NCBI GenBank assembly: GCA_963704825.1
Contig: CAVPHV010000012.1
Coordinates: 62,001-126,000 of the forward strand
Length of the DNA: 64,000 bases
Source of the DNA: CAVPHV01 sp963704825
GTDB lineage: Bacteria; Actinomycetota; Acidimicrobiia; Spongiisociales; UBA5794
Reading direction: 5' to 3'
Shown here: positions 27,484-35,606 of the stretch, piece by piece
Position numbering within the stretch: position 1 is the stretch's first letter
How the letters are laid out: each line of letters begins with the position of its first letter
The notes under the pieces: model-generated
What the model was told of the DNA's origin: nothing
What the model saw: only the letters and a program-made list of their open reading frames with translations
Database searches by the model: none
Position numbers and translations under genes: made by a program

Positions 27484-27545
27484 CTGACGGTGGGCACTCC
27501 TGATACGGATAACGGTGCTACGCCTGTTTCGAGCCGCACCGTCAG
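27484..27545 (-). ncRNA. Candidate IS110 bridge-RNA hairpin region
   Basis: A perfect 9-bp stem (CTGACGGTG at 27484-27492 pairing with CACCGTCAG at 27537-27545) encloses a 44-base internal region, 34 bases upstream of the transposase start. In IS110-group elements the bridge RNA is transcribed from the non-coding end upstream of the transposase and has stem-loops with target- and donor-binding internal loops. Location and structure fit; no guide match has been tested. Confidence 0.4.
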
Positions 27546-27789
27546 CAAGAGAACCCGGCGAGTACGGCGTCTCGTTCGAAAGCCAACCCAAGGTGGCAAA
27601 GCGTCGCGGTGATCGCCTGAAACCGCAGCCGATATGGGCAGCCCGTGCTGCGATCGGGAAGCGAATCGTTCGTGGCGAGCTCCTACTGATCTAGCGTTGC
27701 TTGGAGCGCTAGGTGCGTCGTATGTAGGCTTGTTTGGTCAGGCGTTGCGGCGATTCGGGTTGGGTCGGCCCAAGAGAGAGGCAGTAGGC
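27546..27789. other. Intergenic region between IS110 end and DUF7144 gene
   Basis: Probably includes the outer end of the IS110 element and the promoter of the following membrane-protein gene. No ORF in it looks real and no further hairpin stood out. Confidence 0.4.
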
Positions 27790-28197
27790 ATGAGCGAATA
27801 CACGAGCCGTGAGTACGTGAGTGGCTGGGCCGCTTGGTCGGCGTTTGCCGGGATCATGATGGTCATCGGGGGCATCTGGTGGATCATTTCGGGAATCTCC
27901 GCTCTCGCGAATGACACCTTATTCGTCCTCAGCGAGGACTACGTCTTCAAGTTCAATGTCACAACCTGGGGTTGGATACACATCATTCTTGGCGTCGTGA
28001 TTCTGCTCGCTGGAATCGCGATATTCAGCGGGAAGGTGTGGGCGCGTATGATCGGCGTGATCATCGCGGTGGTGTGGGCGCTCGTGGCGTTCGCGTGGCT
28101 GCCCATCTACCCAATCTGGGCGATTCTGTACATCACCATTTCGGTCTTTGTGATCTGGACACTCACCGTCCACGGCCGCGACATCACTGCGATGTAG
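27790..28197 (+). CDS. DUF7144-type small membrane protein (paralogue)
   Basis: A 135-residue protein with four helices, starting MSEYTSREYVSGWAAWSAFA. It shares WWIISG, TTWGWIHIILGVVILLAGI and AWLPIYPIWAILYI with the protein at 20463-20858, so the two are paralogues. Function unknown. The frame is open upstream to 27634, but that extension lacks family similarity. Confidence 0.88.
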   Translation: MSEYTSREYVSGWAAWSAFAGIMMVIGGIWWIISGISALANDTLFVLSEDYVFKFNVTTWGWIHIILGVVILLAGIAIFSGKVWARMIGVIIAVVWALVAFAWLPIYPIWAILYITISVFVIWTLTVHGRDITAM

Positions 28198-28555
28198 GGA
28201 TCTGCGCATTCCATCGAACATGTCAGGTTGGGTGTGTTGAGCGCGCGGGAGTGCTCCGGGCCCTCGTCTTCTGCCGCATCGGGTTCACAATGACAGACTG
28301 GAGGAGTTCGTCGGCTTGAACCTTGCGCATGCACCTTTCCTCTGGAGTGGGGACAGCTTGGCACGATGACGTGGAGGATCCTGGCATTTCCTGCGGGTCG
28401 CGAGCGTCCCACTTGGGCTGTCATCCGGGGCCTCCTTCCACTCGGGAAGACAGCAACCCGAATGATGCCGGGCCACCGGCGGGCGGGAGACCCCCACCCG
28501 CTCATCGCAACACGTCGGCGTGCGGTAACGTTGGGGACGCTTCGGACCGACGCAC
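28198..28555. other. Gap between DUF7144 gene and xylA
   Basis: No gene recognised. Bases 28216-28235 (GAACATGTCAGGTTGGGTGT) resemble the left part of the 93-base dispersed repeat and could be a degraded third copy lying just after a gene, like copy 1. The rest shows no clear structure. Confidence 0.4.
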
Positions 28556-29888
28556 CTACACCGTCCGCCACAGAGTGCGGTTGATGAGGTTCTCCAGGCG
28601 TTCCTGACCACCTGACACCGGGGTCGGGTCGATCTCGCCGGAAACTACCCGAGCCTCCAGGTCGGCCAACGACAGATTGCCGGCCAGGATGTCGGTCCCC
28701 AAGGCGCCTTCCCAGCCGGCATACCGGGCGTCGCGGGCAGCCTCGAGCGCTCCATCCTCGAGCAACTGGGCCGCCACCAGCAGCGACTGGGCGACCGTGT
28801 CGACGGCTCCAATGTGGCCGTGGAAGAGGTCGGTGCGATCCATGCTCTGGCGCCGCAGCTTCGTGTCGAAGTTGAAGCCGCCTGAGGTGAACCCGCCGCC
28901 CCGCATGATCTCGTAGGTCGCAAGCGACATCTCTTCGACCGAGTTGGGGAACTGGTCGGTATCCCAACCGTTCTGGGGGTCGCCCCGGTTGGCGTCGATG
29001 CTGCCAAACGTGCCGTTGTCGACGGCGTAGGCGACTTCGTGGTGGAAACTGTGGCCTGCGAGGGTGGCGTGGTTGACCTCGATGTTGACGAACAACTCGC
29101 CGAGCAGGTCGTAGCGCTCGAGGAAACCGTGGACCGTGGCCGAGTCGTAGTCGTACTGGTGTTTGGTCGGTTCCTGCGGCTTGGGCTCGATGAGCAGTGT
29201 GCCGTCGAATCCGATGGCACGCTTGTGATCGACAACCATGTGCAGGAAGCGCGCCAGTTGATCCGACTCGTGCTTCATCCGAGTGTTGAGCAGCGTGTCG
29301 TAGCCTTCCCGGCCGCCCCACAGCACGTAGTTGGCACCACCGAGGCGGTTGGTGGCATCCATGGCGTTGCGATACCTGGGCCGCGGCGTAGGCGAATGCT
29401 TCGGGGTCGGGATTGGTCGATGCTCCGGCCGCAAACCGCGGGTGGCTGAAGACGTTGGCGGTTCCCCACAGCAGCTTGACCCCGGTCTCGGCCATTTTGG
29501 CTTCGGCGTAGTCAACCATCGCCTCGAAGTTGGCCTTGGTCACGCCATACGTAGCACCCTCGGGGGCAATGTCGACGTCGTGGAAGCAGTAGAAGGGAAG
29601 TCCGAGCTTGAGGAAGAACTCGAAGGCGGCATCCATCTTCATCCGCGCCGCCGCCATCGGATCCATCGCTGCGTCCATCCACGGACGGTCGAAGGTGCCC
29701 GAGCCGAATACGTCGTTGCCCGGCCACGCGAACGAGTGCCAGTAGCACACGGCCATCCGGAGTTGGTCCTCCATCCGTTTGCCGAGAACGATGCGATCCG
29801 GGTCGTAGTAGCGGTACGCCAACTCGTTCGTCGTGTCCGGTCCCTCGTACTTGATCGGTGACTGGACGTCGGTGAAGAACTCCGCCAT
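28556..29888 (-). CDS. xylA: Xylose isomerase, one-base frameshift
   Basis: D-xylose/D-xylulose isomerase of the longer class II form, about 443 residues when corrected. The N-terminal half (AVCYWHSFAWPGNDVFGSG, FYCFHDVDIAPEG) is in one frame to AYAAAQV; the rest (NAMDATNRLGGANYVLWGG, IEPKPQEPTKHQYDYD, NIEVNHATLAGHSF, IDANRGDPQNGWDTD) is one frame over. A single extra base near 29372 explains it (QV-RNAMD after removal). Metal-binding and catalytic residues are all visible. The N-terminal frame runs on artificially to 28107. Probably an assembly error rather than a dead gene. Confidence 0.9.
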
Positions 29889-30008
29889 TGCTGCACTCCC
29901 TATGGGTCAGTTGGGCGCCAACCGAGCAGAGCTCCGTCGTGCGCGGCCCGACGCTACCAGCAGGTGTCGACCGGGAATCGCCCCGCTGCCCAACCGGCTT
30001 CGGCCCGT

Positions 30009-30236
30009 TTACGCGACGAGCGGCAGGATGGACTCGACGTCGCGCAGGTCGATCGAGGCGGTTCCGGCGGGATGGCGAAGCAGGATGGCTCGGTCGCCGT
30101 AGACCGATTCCATGCCGAGGTACTCACCGGTGGCGGAGCCACGTGCGGTGGTAGCGGTGTAGTGCAATCCACGTCTGAGGTGGTTCGTGTCATTCGGCGC
30201 GTCTGCGCCTGAGGTATGTCGTGCCGTCATTGGCAC
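30009..30236 (-). CDS. Small conserved-looking protein of unknown function
   Basis: A 75-residue ORF with a compact pattern, HLRRGLHYTATTARGSATGEY then LRHPAGTASIDLRDVESI, that looks like a beta-rich single domain. I do not recognise a named family. It precedes the xylA start on the same strand by about 120 bases downstream of the helicase unit. An AGGAGTG sequence just before the ATG supports translation. Confidence 0.6.
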   Translation of the reverse strand: MPMTARHTSGADAPNDTNHLRRGLHYTATTARGSATGEYLGMESVYGDRAILLRHPAGTASIDLRDVESILPLVA

Positions 30237-30270
30237 TCCTTTCGATGTGGGCCCCTTTGGCCCGGGACCG

Positions 30271-30288
30271 GGGCGACCTGTGTCGCCC
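30271..30288 (-). terminator. Hairpin downstream of the helicase gene
   Basis: GGGCGAC and GTCGCCC form a 7-bp stem with a 4-base loop, 43 bases beyond the helicase stop in the direction of its transcription. No T-run. Terminator role is inferred. Confidence 0.4.
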
Positions 30289-30330
30289 GGCCCGTGAGAA
30301 ATGAGGTACTGAATTCAGAGGCTGGTGTGG

Positions 30331-31956
30331 CTAAGCCCGCTGGCGGGAACGGCCCCGAGCGGCCGGCTCTCCGTCGGCTCGCCATGTGCGGGGCTTGGCG
30401 AAACGCACGGTGAGGTCGCGTCCATCCACCCGAGAACCGTTGAGTTCTTCGATGGCCGCCTTGGCCGCACTTTCGGGCATGTCGACGAAGCCGAAGCCCT
30501 TCGAGCGGCCAGAGCGGCGGTCGCTGATCAACGTTGCCTGGCGAACCTCCCCGAAGCGGCCGAACATCTCGGCCAGGCCGTCCTCGTCGAGGCTCCACGG
30601 CAGGTTGGCGACATAGATGCTTTCAGCCGCCTTGTCGGTTGGCCGAGCCGGCTGATGGGTTGACGCCGCCGGACGACGTGTCTCCGGTTGGGTCGTTTCC
30701 CGACGAGTCGGGGCTGCGGCCTCACGCCGGGGTGAAGCCGCGTTGTTGTGCTTGGCCGGGCGGCTCTCCCTGGTCGAGCTTCCGTTGCGCCGCGGCGCGG
30801 ATGACACGGGCTCACCCATCTGATGCCCACCATTGCGAAGATCGCCAAACTCGGGCGCCTCGATGGGTACCTGCAAGTTCAGGTCACGCTGCATCCGACC
30901 GACGGCACGTTTCTGCTGGTGGGTCACAAGACTCACGACGGTGCCGGTGGCACCGGCGCGGGCAGTTCGGCCCGAGCGGTGGAGGTAGTCCTTGTGATCG
31001 GCGGGGGGATCGAAGTGGACTACCGAAGCCACAGCATCGATGTGGATGCCGCGGGCCGCAACGTCGGTGGCGATCAAAGCCTGAGCTTTGCCGGACGAGA
31101 ACGCCTGGAGCGCCTTGGTGCGCTGGTTCTGGGAACGCCCGCCGTGCATCGCGACCGCGCCGACGCCCAGCTTGGCAAGCTGACGAGCAAGCCGGTCCGC
31201 ACCGTGGCGGGTGCGGGTGAACACGATGGAGCGACCCGCCATGTCCACAACCTCGGCGGTGTGGCGTACCCGATCGTCGTGCTGCACCAGCCAGAAGTGA
31301 TGGCGAGCATCGATGGTCTCCGGCTCGATGGTGCCGGCTTCGTGGCGTACGGGTTCACGCTGGTAGTCCCGGCTCAACACGGCAATGTCGCCGTCGAGCG
31401 TTGCCGAAAACAGCAGCGTCTGGCGGCGATCAGAGGTCTGGTCGAGGATGCGACGCACCGCCGGCATGAAGCCCATGTCGGCCATACGGTCGGCTTCGTC
31501 GACGACGACGATCTCGACGTGCTTCAACTCGAGTGCTCGCTGCTCGATGAGATCTTCGAGGCGCCCCGGGGTGGCGACGAGGACGTCGACTCCCTTGTTG
31601 AGGGCATTCTTCTGGCCGCTGTAACGGACCCCGCCGTATACCGCGGCAACCTTGCGGTCGGCGGCGTTGGCGATCGGCAGCAACTCACGTTTGATCTGCT
31701 CGGCGAGTTCCCGGGTAGGCGCCAAGATCAGCGCCCGGGGACGCTGCCGAGCCGCCGGTGCAACCCTGGCGAGCAGGGGAAGCCCAAAGGCGAGCGTCTT
31801 GCCCGACCCGGTCGGGGCCTTGCCCGAAACGTCCCGGCCGGCGAGGGCATCGGGAATGGTGGCGGCCTGAACGGGGAAAGGCTCGGTGATGTCGCGCTTG
31901 GCGAGCGCGTTGACGAGTGGTTTGGGTAGCCCAAGTTGGGCGAACGTAACTGACAT
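30331..31956 (-). CDS. DEAD-box RNA helicase with C-terminal RRM domain
   Basis: A 541-residue helicase. The RecA-like core has the Q motif (FPVQAATIP), Walker A APTGSGKT, VVDEAD, FSATLDG (SAT) and HRSGRTARAG. After a basic, low-complexity linker (about residues 385-450) comes an RNA recognition motif with RNP2 IYVANL and RNP1 KGFGFVDM (about 455-530). Most bacterial DEAD-box proteins end in a DbpA-type domain, so a canonical RRM tail is less usual. Likely acts in RNA remodelling or cold adaptation. The 290-base gap upstream leaves room for a regulated leader. Confidence 0.93.
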   Translation of the reverse strand: MSVTFAQLGLPKPLVNALAKRDITEPFPVQAATIPDALAGRDVSGKAPTGSGKTLAFGLPLLARVAPAARQRPRALILAPTRELAEQIKRELLPIANAADRKVAAVYGGVRYSGQKNALNKGVDVLVATPGRLEDLIEQRALELKHVEIVVVDEADRMADMGFMPAVRRILDQTSDRRQTLLFSATLDGDIAVLSRDYQREPVRHEAGTIEPETIDARHHFWLVQHDDRVRHTAEVVDMAGRSIVFTRTRHGADRLARQLAKLGVGAVAMHGGRSQNQRTKALQAFSSGKAQALIATDVAARGIHIDAVASVVHFDPPADHKDYLHRSGRTARAGATGTVVSLVTHQQKRAVGRMQRDLNLQVPIEAPEFGDLRNGGHQMGEPVSSAPRRNGSSTRESRPAKHNNAASPRREAAAPTRRETTQPETRRPAASTHQPARPTDKAAESIYVANLPWSLDEDGLAEMFGRFGEVRQATLISDRRSGRSKGFGFVDMPESAAKAAIEELNGSRVDGRDLTVRFAKPRTWRADGEPAARGRSRQRA

Positions 31957-32197
31957 GATGACTCCTGGCCCGGACGGGCTTCTTGCTAGATATGCCGATG
32001 TCTCGCTCGACCGTGTGCGGCATCCATTGCCTACGGGATCGAGAGTCGGCTGAAGAGGCGGTCCTGCCGGGTGAGAAAAACGCCGTTGACCACCGGGGAA
32101 GCGACAGTGCGCTGGCCTCCACCCGGTGCGGCCGGCGGAACAGTAACACAGATCTGGTCCGAAGGGCGCGAAAACCTCCGCGACCCTCTCTTTGCTG

Positions 32198-32240
32198 GTC
32201 AGGATCGTGTCAGCCGGGAGTCAGCTACGTCTGAGACAAT
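32198..32240 (+). promoter_or_regulatory. Triple GTCAG operator and promoter of the two-component operon
   Basis: GTCAG occurs at 32198, 32209 and 32220, exactly 11 bases apart, followed by a -10-like GACAAT at 32235-32240. The response-regulator GTG starts seven bases later, so the transcript is probably leaderless. Helical-turn direct repeats in the -35 region are typical of OmpR-family binding. A near copy precedes the PepSY gene. Confidence 0.7.
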
Positions 32241-32246
32241 GGCACG

Positions 32247-32924
32247 GTGAAAGTCCTGCTGGTCGAAGACGACAAGAAGATCGCCACCGCAGTGAAACGT
32301 GGCCTCGAGGCCGAGGGCTTCACCGTCGACGTCGCCTTCGACGGCCCCCACGGACTCTGGCTGGCCACCGAAGGCGCCTACGACGTCATCCTGCTCGACA
32401 TCATGTTGCCCGGCCGCAACGGCTATCGGATCTGCGCCGACCTGCGCGAAGCCGGCGATTGGACACCGATCCTGATCCTGACCGCCAAGGACGGCGAATT
32501 CGACGAGGCCGAGGCCCTTGATACAGGAGCCGACGACTACCTGACCAAGCCATTCGCCTTTGTGGTCCTTGTGGCGCGGATCAGGGCGCTGCTGCGCCGG
32601 GCGACCGGGACCCGCCCGGCTCCGGTCGCAGCCGGGGACCTGCGGATCGATCCCGGCGAGCGCCGCGCCTGGCGTGGCGAGGTTGAGATCGAACTGACCT
32701 CTCGTCAGTTCGACGTGCTCGAGTTCCTGGTCCGACGCGCCGGCCAGGTCCTCTCCAAGACCGAGATTCTCGACGGCGTGTGGGAATACGGCTTCGAGGG
32801 AGACCCCAACATCGTCGAGGTGTACATTCGGCGGTTGCGGACCCGGATCGATGAGCCGTTTGACCGGCACTCGATCGAGACCGTCCGTGGCGCCGGCTAC
32901 CGGCTGAACACCGACGAGCGCTGA
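32247..32924 (+). CDS. OmpR-family response regulator
   Basis: A 225-residue regulator. The receiver domain has the acidic pair in VEDD, the phosphoacceptor Asp in VILLDIMLPG, the Thr in LILTAKD and the Lys in LTKPF; the C-terminal winged helix ends IVEVYIRRLRTRI and VRGAGYRL. GTG start close behind a strong promoter-like region bearing three GTCAG repeats, suggesting autoregulation. The sensor kinase gene follows after five bases. Confidence 0.95.
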   Translation: MKVLLVEDDKKIATAVKRGLEAEGFTVDVAFDGPHGLWLATEGAYDVILLDIMLPGRNGYRICADLREAGDWTPILILTAKDGEFDEAEALDTGADDYLTKPFAFVVLVARIRALLRRATGTRPAPVAAGDLRIDPGERRAWRGEVEIELTSRQFDVLEFLVRRAGQVLSKTEILDGVWEYGFEGDPNIVEVYIRRLRTRIDEPFDRHSIETVRGAGYRLNTDER

Positions 32925-32929
32925 CGTTG

Positions 32930-34273
32930 ATGTCGGTCCGCCGCACCATCCGTTTCCGCATCACCACCGTGGCAACGGTGGCGGTCGCCGTCGTGCTGAT
33001 CGTCGCCGGGCTGGGCCTGATCCTGTTCCAACGCTCGGCATTGACGGGCAGCGTCGACCAGAACCTGACCCAGCGCGCCGATGACCTCCGTGCCTTGCTT
33101 CAAGGCGGATCGTCCCTGCCGGAGGGCTTCGTCCCAACCGCACGCGAGGGCTTCACCCAGTTGGTTGGACCGAACGGCGTGGTGCTGGTGTCGTCGCCGA
33201 ACCTCGCCGGAGCGCCGCCGCTTCCGCTCGATGCCCCGGCCGAGTCGGGCGACTCAATTCAAACCGTGAGTGGCCTCGCCGTCGACGACGATTCGTTCCG
33301 CGTGTTGAGCCGCCGCCTCCCCGGCCTCGGCGTGCTCCATGTGGGCGCCACCATCGACGTGGTATCTGAGGCGGCCACCGCGCTCGCTACCGCTCTACTG
33401 GTGATCATCCCGATCGTGGTGGCGGCCCTCGCCGGCCTGGTGTGGTGGCTGGTCGGGCGTACGTTGGACCCCGTCGAGGAGATGCGATCCGAGGTGGCCG
33501 CCATCAGTTCCACCGATCTGCACCGCCGGGTTCCCCGACCAGATACCGGCGACGAAATCGACCGACTGGCGGACACCATGAACGAGATGCTGTCCCGCCT
33601 CGAAGGTTCGGTAGCCCTCCAGCGGCGCTTTGTCGCCGACGCATCTCATGAGCTGCGGAGCCCGCTCACCCGGTTGCGATCGCAACTCGAGGTCGAGCTG
33701 ACTCACCACGCCGATCCTCGCTGGACCACGGCTCTCCAGAGCTTGCTCGACGACGTCGTCGGCATGCAAGAGGTCGTCGAAGATCTCCTCTATCTCGCCC
33801 GCTCCGACGAGGGACATATCGCTCTCGTCACCCAACCGGTCGACCTCGACGACCTCGTGGTCGCAGAGGCCCGGCGCATCCAGGCTGTAGGCAGAGTCGA
33901 GGTCGACCTCACCGCCGTATCGGGAGCGCACGTCGTCGGGAACCTGGGACAGCTATCTCGAGCCGTGCGAAATCTGCTCGACAACGCCGCTCGCCACGCC
34001 ACCTCTCGCATCACTTTGAGCCTGGGGGAATCAACCGGGACCGCCGTGTTGACCATCGCCGACGACGGCCCTGGGATCGCACGGACGGACCGCGAGCGAA
34101 TCTTCGAGCGCTTCAGCAGGCTCGACGAGGCCCGCAGTGCGGATGCCGGTGGCAGCGGCCTCGGCCTTGCCATCGCCCGCGACATCGTCGTGCACCACGG
34201 AGGCACACTCGACGTGCTCGTGACGAACCGCCCCGGGGCGACCTTCGAACTCCGACTCCCGACGGCCCGGTAG
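32930..34273 (+). CDS. HAMP-containing sensor histidine kinase
   Basis: A 447-residue kinase partner of the preceding regulator. A first transmembrane helix (about residues 12-35), an extracytoplasmic sensor of about 110 residues, a second helix (IIPIVVAALAGLVWWLVG), HAMP, the H-box DASHELRSPLTRLR, then N-box NLLDNAARHA, G1 ADDGPGIA and G2 GGSGLGLAIA. The signal is unknown. The downstream PepSY protein and shared operator motif suggest an envelope-sensing three-part system. A TTG one codon upstream is an alternative start. Confidence 0.94.
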   Translation: MSVRRTIRFRITTVATVAVAVVLIVAGLGLILFQRSALTGSVDQNLTQRADDLRALLQGGSSLPEGFVPTAREGFTQLVGPNGVVLVSSPNLAGAPPLPLDAPAESGDSIQTVSGLAVDDDSFRVLSRRLPGLGVLHVGATIDVVSEAATALATALLVIIPIVVAALAGLVWWLVGRTLDPVEEMRSEVAAISSTDLHRRVPRPDTGDEIDRLADTMNEMLSRLEGSVALQRRFVADASHELRSPLTRLRSQLEVELTHHADPRWTTALQSLLDDVVGMQEVVEDLLYLARSDEGHIALVTQPVDLDDLVVAEARRIQAVGRVEVDLTAVSGAHVVGNLGQLSRAVRNLLDNAARHATSRITLSLGESTGTAVLTIADDGPGIARTDRERIFERFSRLDEARSADAGGSGLGLAIARDIVVHHGGTLDVLVTNRPGATFELRLPTAR

Positions 34274-34412
34274 CCGTTCGGATCCGCGGGATCGCTTCGA
34301 CTCCGGCGAACTCGAGGTTCTCGTCCTCGAGGCAAGCGGCAACCAGACCATTCCTCTGGGGTTCTTCACCGCAGCGTGACCAACCCTGCCGACGCCGGCG
34401 ACAGGGTCCAAG

Positions 34413-34505
34413 GAGACTGTCGAGCAAGCCAGCTTGGGCTTGCGGCGCGATTCAGGACCCGGCGCTTGCGCTCTGGCGCAATCCCGCACGGCGCATGTTC
34501 AACAC
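34413..34505. repeat. 93-base dispersed repeat, copy 2
   Basis: Homologous to 19428-19520, equal in length. Ends GAGACTG and TGTTCAACAC are identical in both. It lies in the 320-base gap between the sensor kinase and PepSY genes, 140 bases after the kinase stop and just ahead of the GTCAG operator. Confidence 0.7.
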
Positions 34506-34518
34506 CCTCCTACAACCG

Positions 34519-34561
34519 GTCAGTCCCAGTCAGCCTGGTGTCAGCACCAAAGAGAGACACT
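34519..34561 (+). promoter_or_regulatory. Triple GTCAG operator and promoter of the PepSY gene
   Basis: GTCAG at 34519, 34529 and 34540 (spacing 10 and 11), then a -10-like GACACT at 34556-34561 preceded by GAGA, the same layout as in front of the response-regulator gene. This makes the PepSY gene a predicted direct target of that regulator. Confidence 0.65.
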
Positions 34562-34593
34562 GGACAAAGACCGGCAACAGAAAGGAGGAACCT

Positions 34594-34959
34594 ATGACGC
34601 GAAACAGCAGATTGCTGATCCTCGCGGCATTGCTCGCCGTAACGGCACTGGCCGTTGGGGCGGCCGCAGCGGTGGCCAGCGATGGCGGTGCCGAGCTCAG
34701 CTCGACGGCCGCCGATGATGGCCCTCAGGATGCCGCCGACTCGGCGGAAGACGCGGCCGAAGGACCCGACGTTCCGATCGTGGGACCCGACCTGGACCGC
34801 GCCACGGCAGCTGCCCTCGCCTACCTGGGCGAAGGCAGGGTCACCGCGACCGAAGTCGGCGACGAGGAGAGCTACTACGAGGTCGAGGTCACTCTCGACG
34901 ACGGTCGTCAGATTGACGTCCAACTCGACGAGGCATTCAACTTCGTCGGAACCGACTGA
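34594..34959 (+). CDS. Exported PepSY-domain small protein
   Basis: A 121-residue protein with a signal peptide (LLILAALLAVTALAVGAAAAVA), an acidic Ala/Asp-rich linker, and a PepSY-like domain (DRATAAALAYLGEGRVTATEV, then YYEVEVTLDDGRQIDVQLDEAF). The start has a near-perfect AAAGGAGG ribosome-binding site. It lies next to a two-component system and shares its operator motif, so it may modulate the sensor in the envelope. Function is inferred. Confidence 0.88.
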   Translation: MTRNSRLLILAALLAVTALAVGAAAAVASDGGAELSSTAADDGPQDAADSAEDAAEGPDVPIVGPDLDRATAAALAYLGEGRVTATEVGDEESYYEVEVTLDDGRQIDVQLDEAFNFVGTD

Positions 34960-34987
34960 CGTAGACGCTGATCCTCCTCCGGCTACC

Positions 34988-35018
34988 AGGGCCCTGCCCC
35001 CTCGAGGGGCAGGGCCCT
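34988..35018. terminator. Bidirectional terminator between convergent genes
   Basis: AGGGCCCTGCCCC and its complement form a perfect 13-bp stem with loop CTCGA, midway between the PepSY stop and the kinase-like gene stop. Suits termination from both sides, though no T-run is present. Confidence 0.75.
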
Positions 35019-35024
35019 CCGTCG

Positions 35025-35540
35025 TCACCTCAAACCCAACCCTTCGAGGATCTCTGAGACCACGTTGGCCGGATCTGTCGGCGACGTGTCGACAACGACC
35101 CCGCTCAACTCCCGCCACATGTCCTTGCGACGCCGCAACAACGCAGCCCGCTCCTCGGTGCCGGCCGGCCGGCGGTGACCGGGGTCGTTGGTGCGGTCGG
35201 CCAGCACGGGGTCGGGCGCTTCGAGGAGCACACAGGTCTGAGCGGCCAACGCGGCAAGGCAAGTCTCGTCGTCTACCACGCTGGCCGCAGCGGCAATCAC
35301 ACCGGCGACGGGGCTCGCTACGGCGTCCAGGAACATTCCCGCCTCGATTCGGTGGAGCTCGGCAACGCCTTCGGTCGCCGCAATCTGTCGCGAGGTGCGC
35401 CCGGTCGCCTGCTCGATCTCGGTGTCCGAGTCGAGAAAGGGGCGGTCCAGCGCCGCTGCCAGGAGGCGCCCGATCGTCGTCTTGCCGACCCCCATCGGGC
35501 CGAGCAGGACAAGATGATTTTCGATCGGGGCGCCGGTCAT
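35025..35540 (-). CDS. Shikimate-kinase-like P-loop kinase
   Basis: A 171-residue P-loop protein with Walker A GPMGVGKTT, FLDSDTEIEQATGRTSRQI, and a lid region DPGHRRPAG. The pattern follows shikimate kinase, but no aroB/aroC neighbours are present and the substrate motif is not fully conserved, so it may be a paralogue phosphorylating another small molecule. Divergent from the LLM oxidoreductase gene. Confidence 0.82.
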   Translation of the reverse strand: MTGAPIENHLVLLGPMGVGKTTIGRLLAAALDRPFLDSDTEIEQATGRTSRQIAATEGVAELHRIEAGMFLDAVASPVAGVIAAAASVVDDETCLAALAAQTCVLLEAPDPVLADRTNDPGHRRPAGTEERAALLRRRKDMWRELSGVVVDTSPTDPANVVSEILEGLGLR

Positions 35541-35606
35541 CGGGCAAGCCTATTGGGTCCGAGTCGCCTGGGTAGGGTTGGCGTTTCCCGGCCCGGAGTT
35601 GAAGGC

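Noticed and set aside
28107..28555. Long C-terminal extension of XylA
   Set aside because: It arises only because the frameshift leaves the wrong frame open; the true C-terminus ends at 28556.
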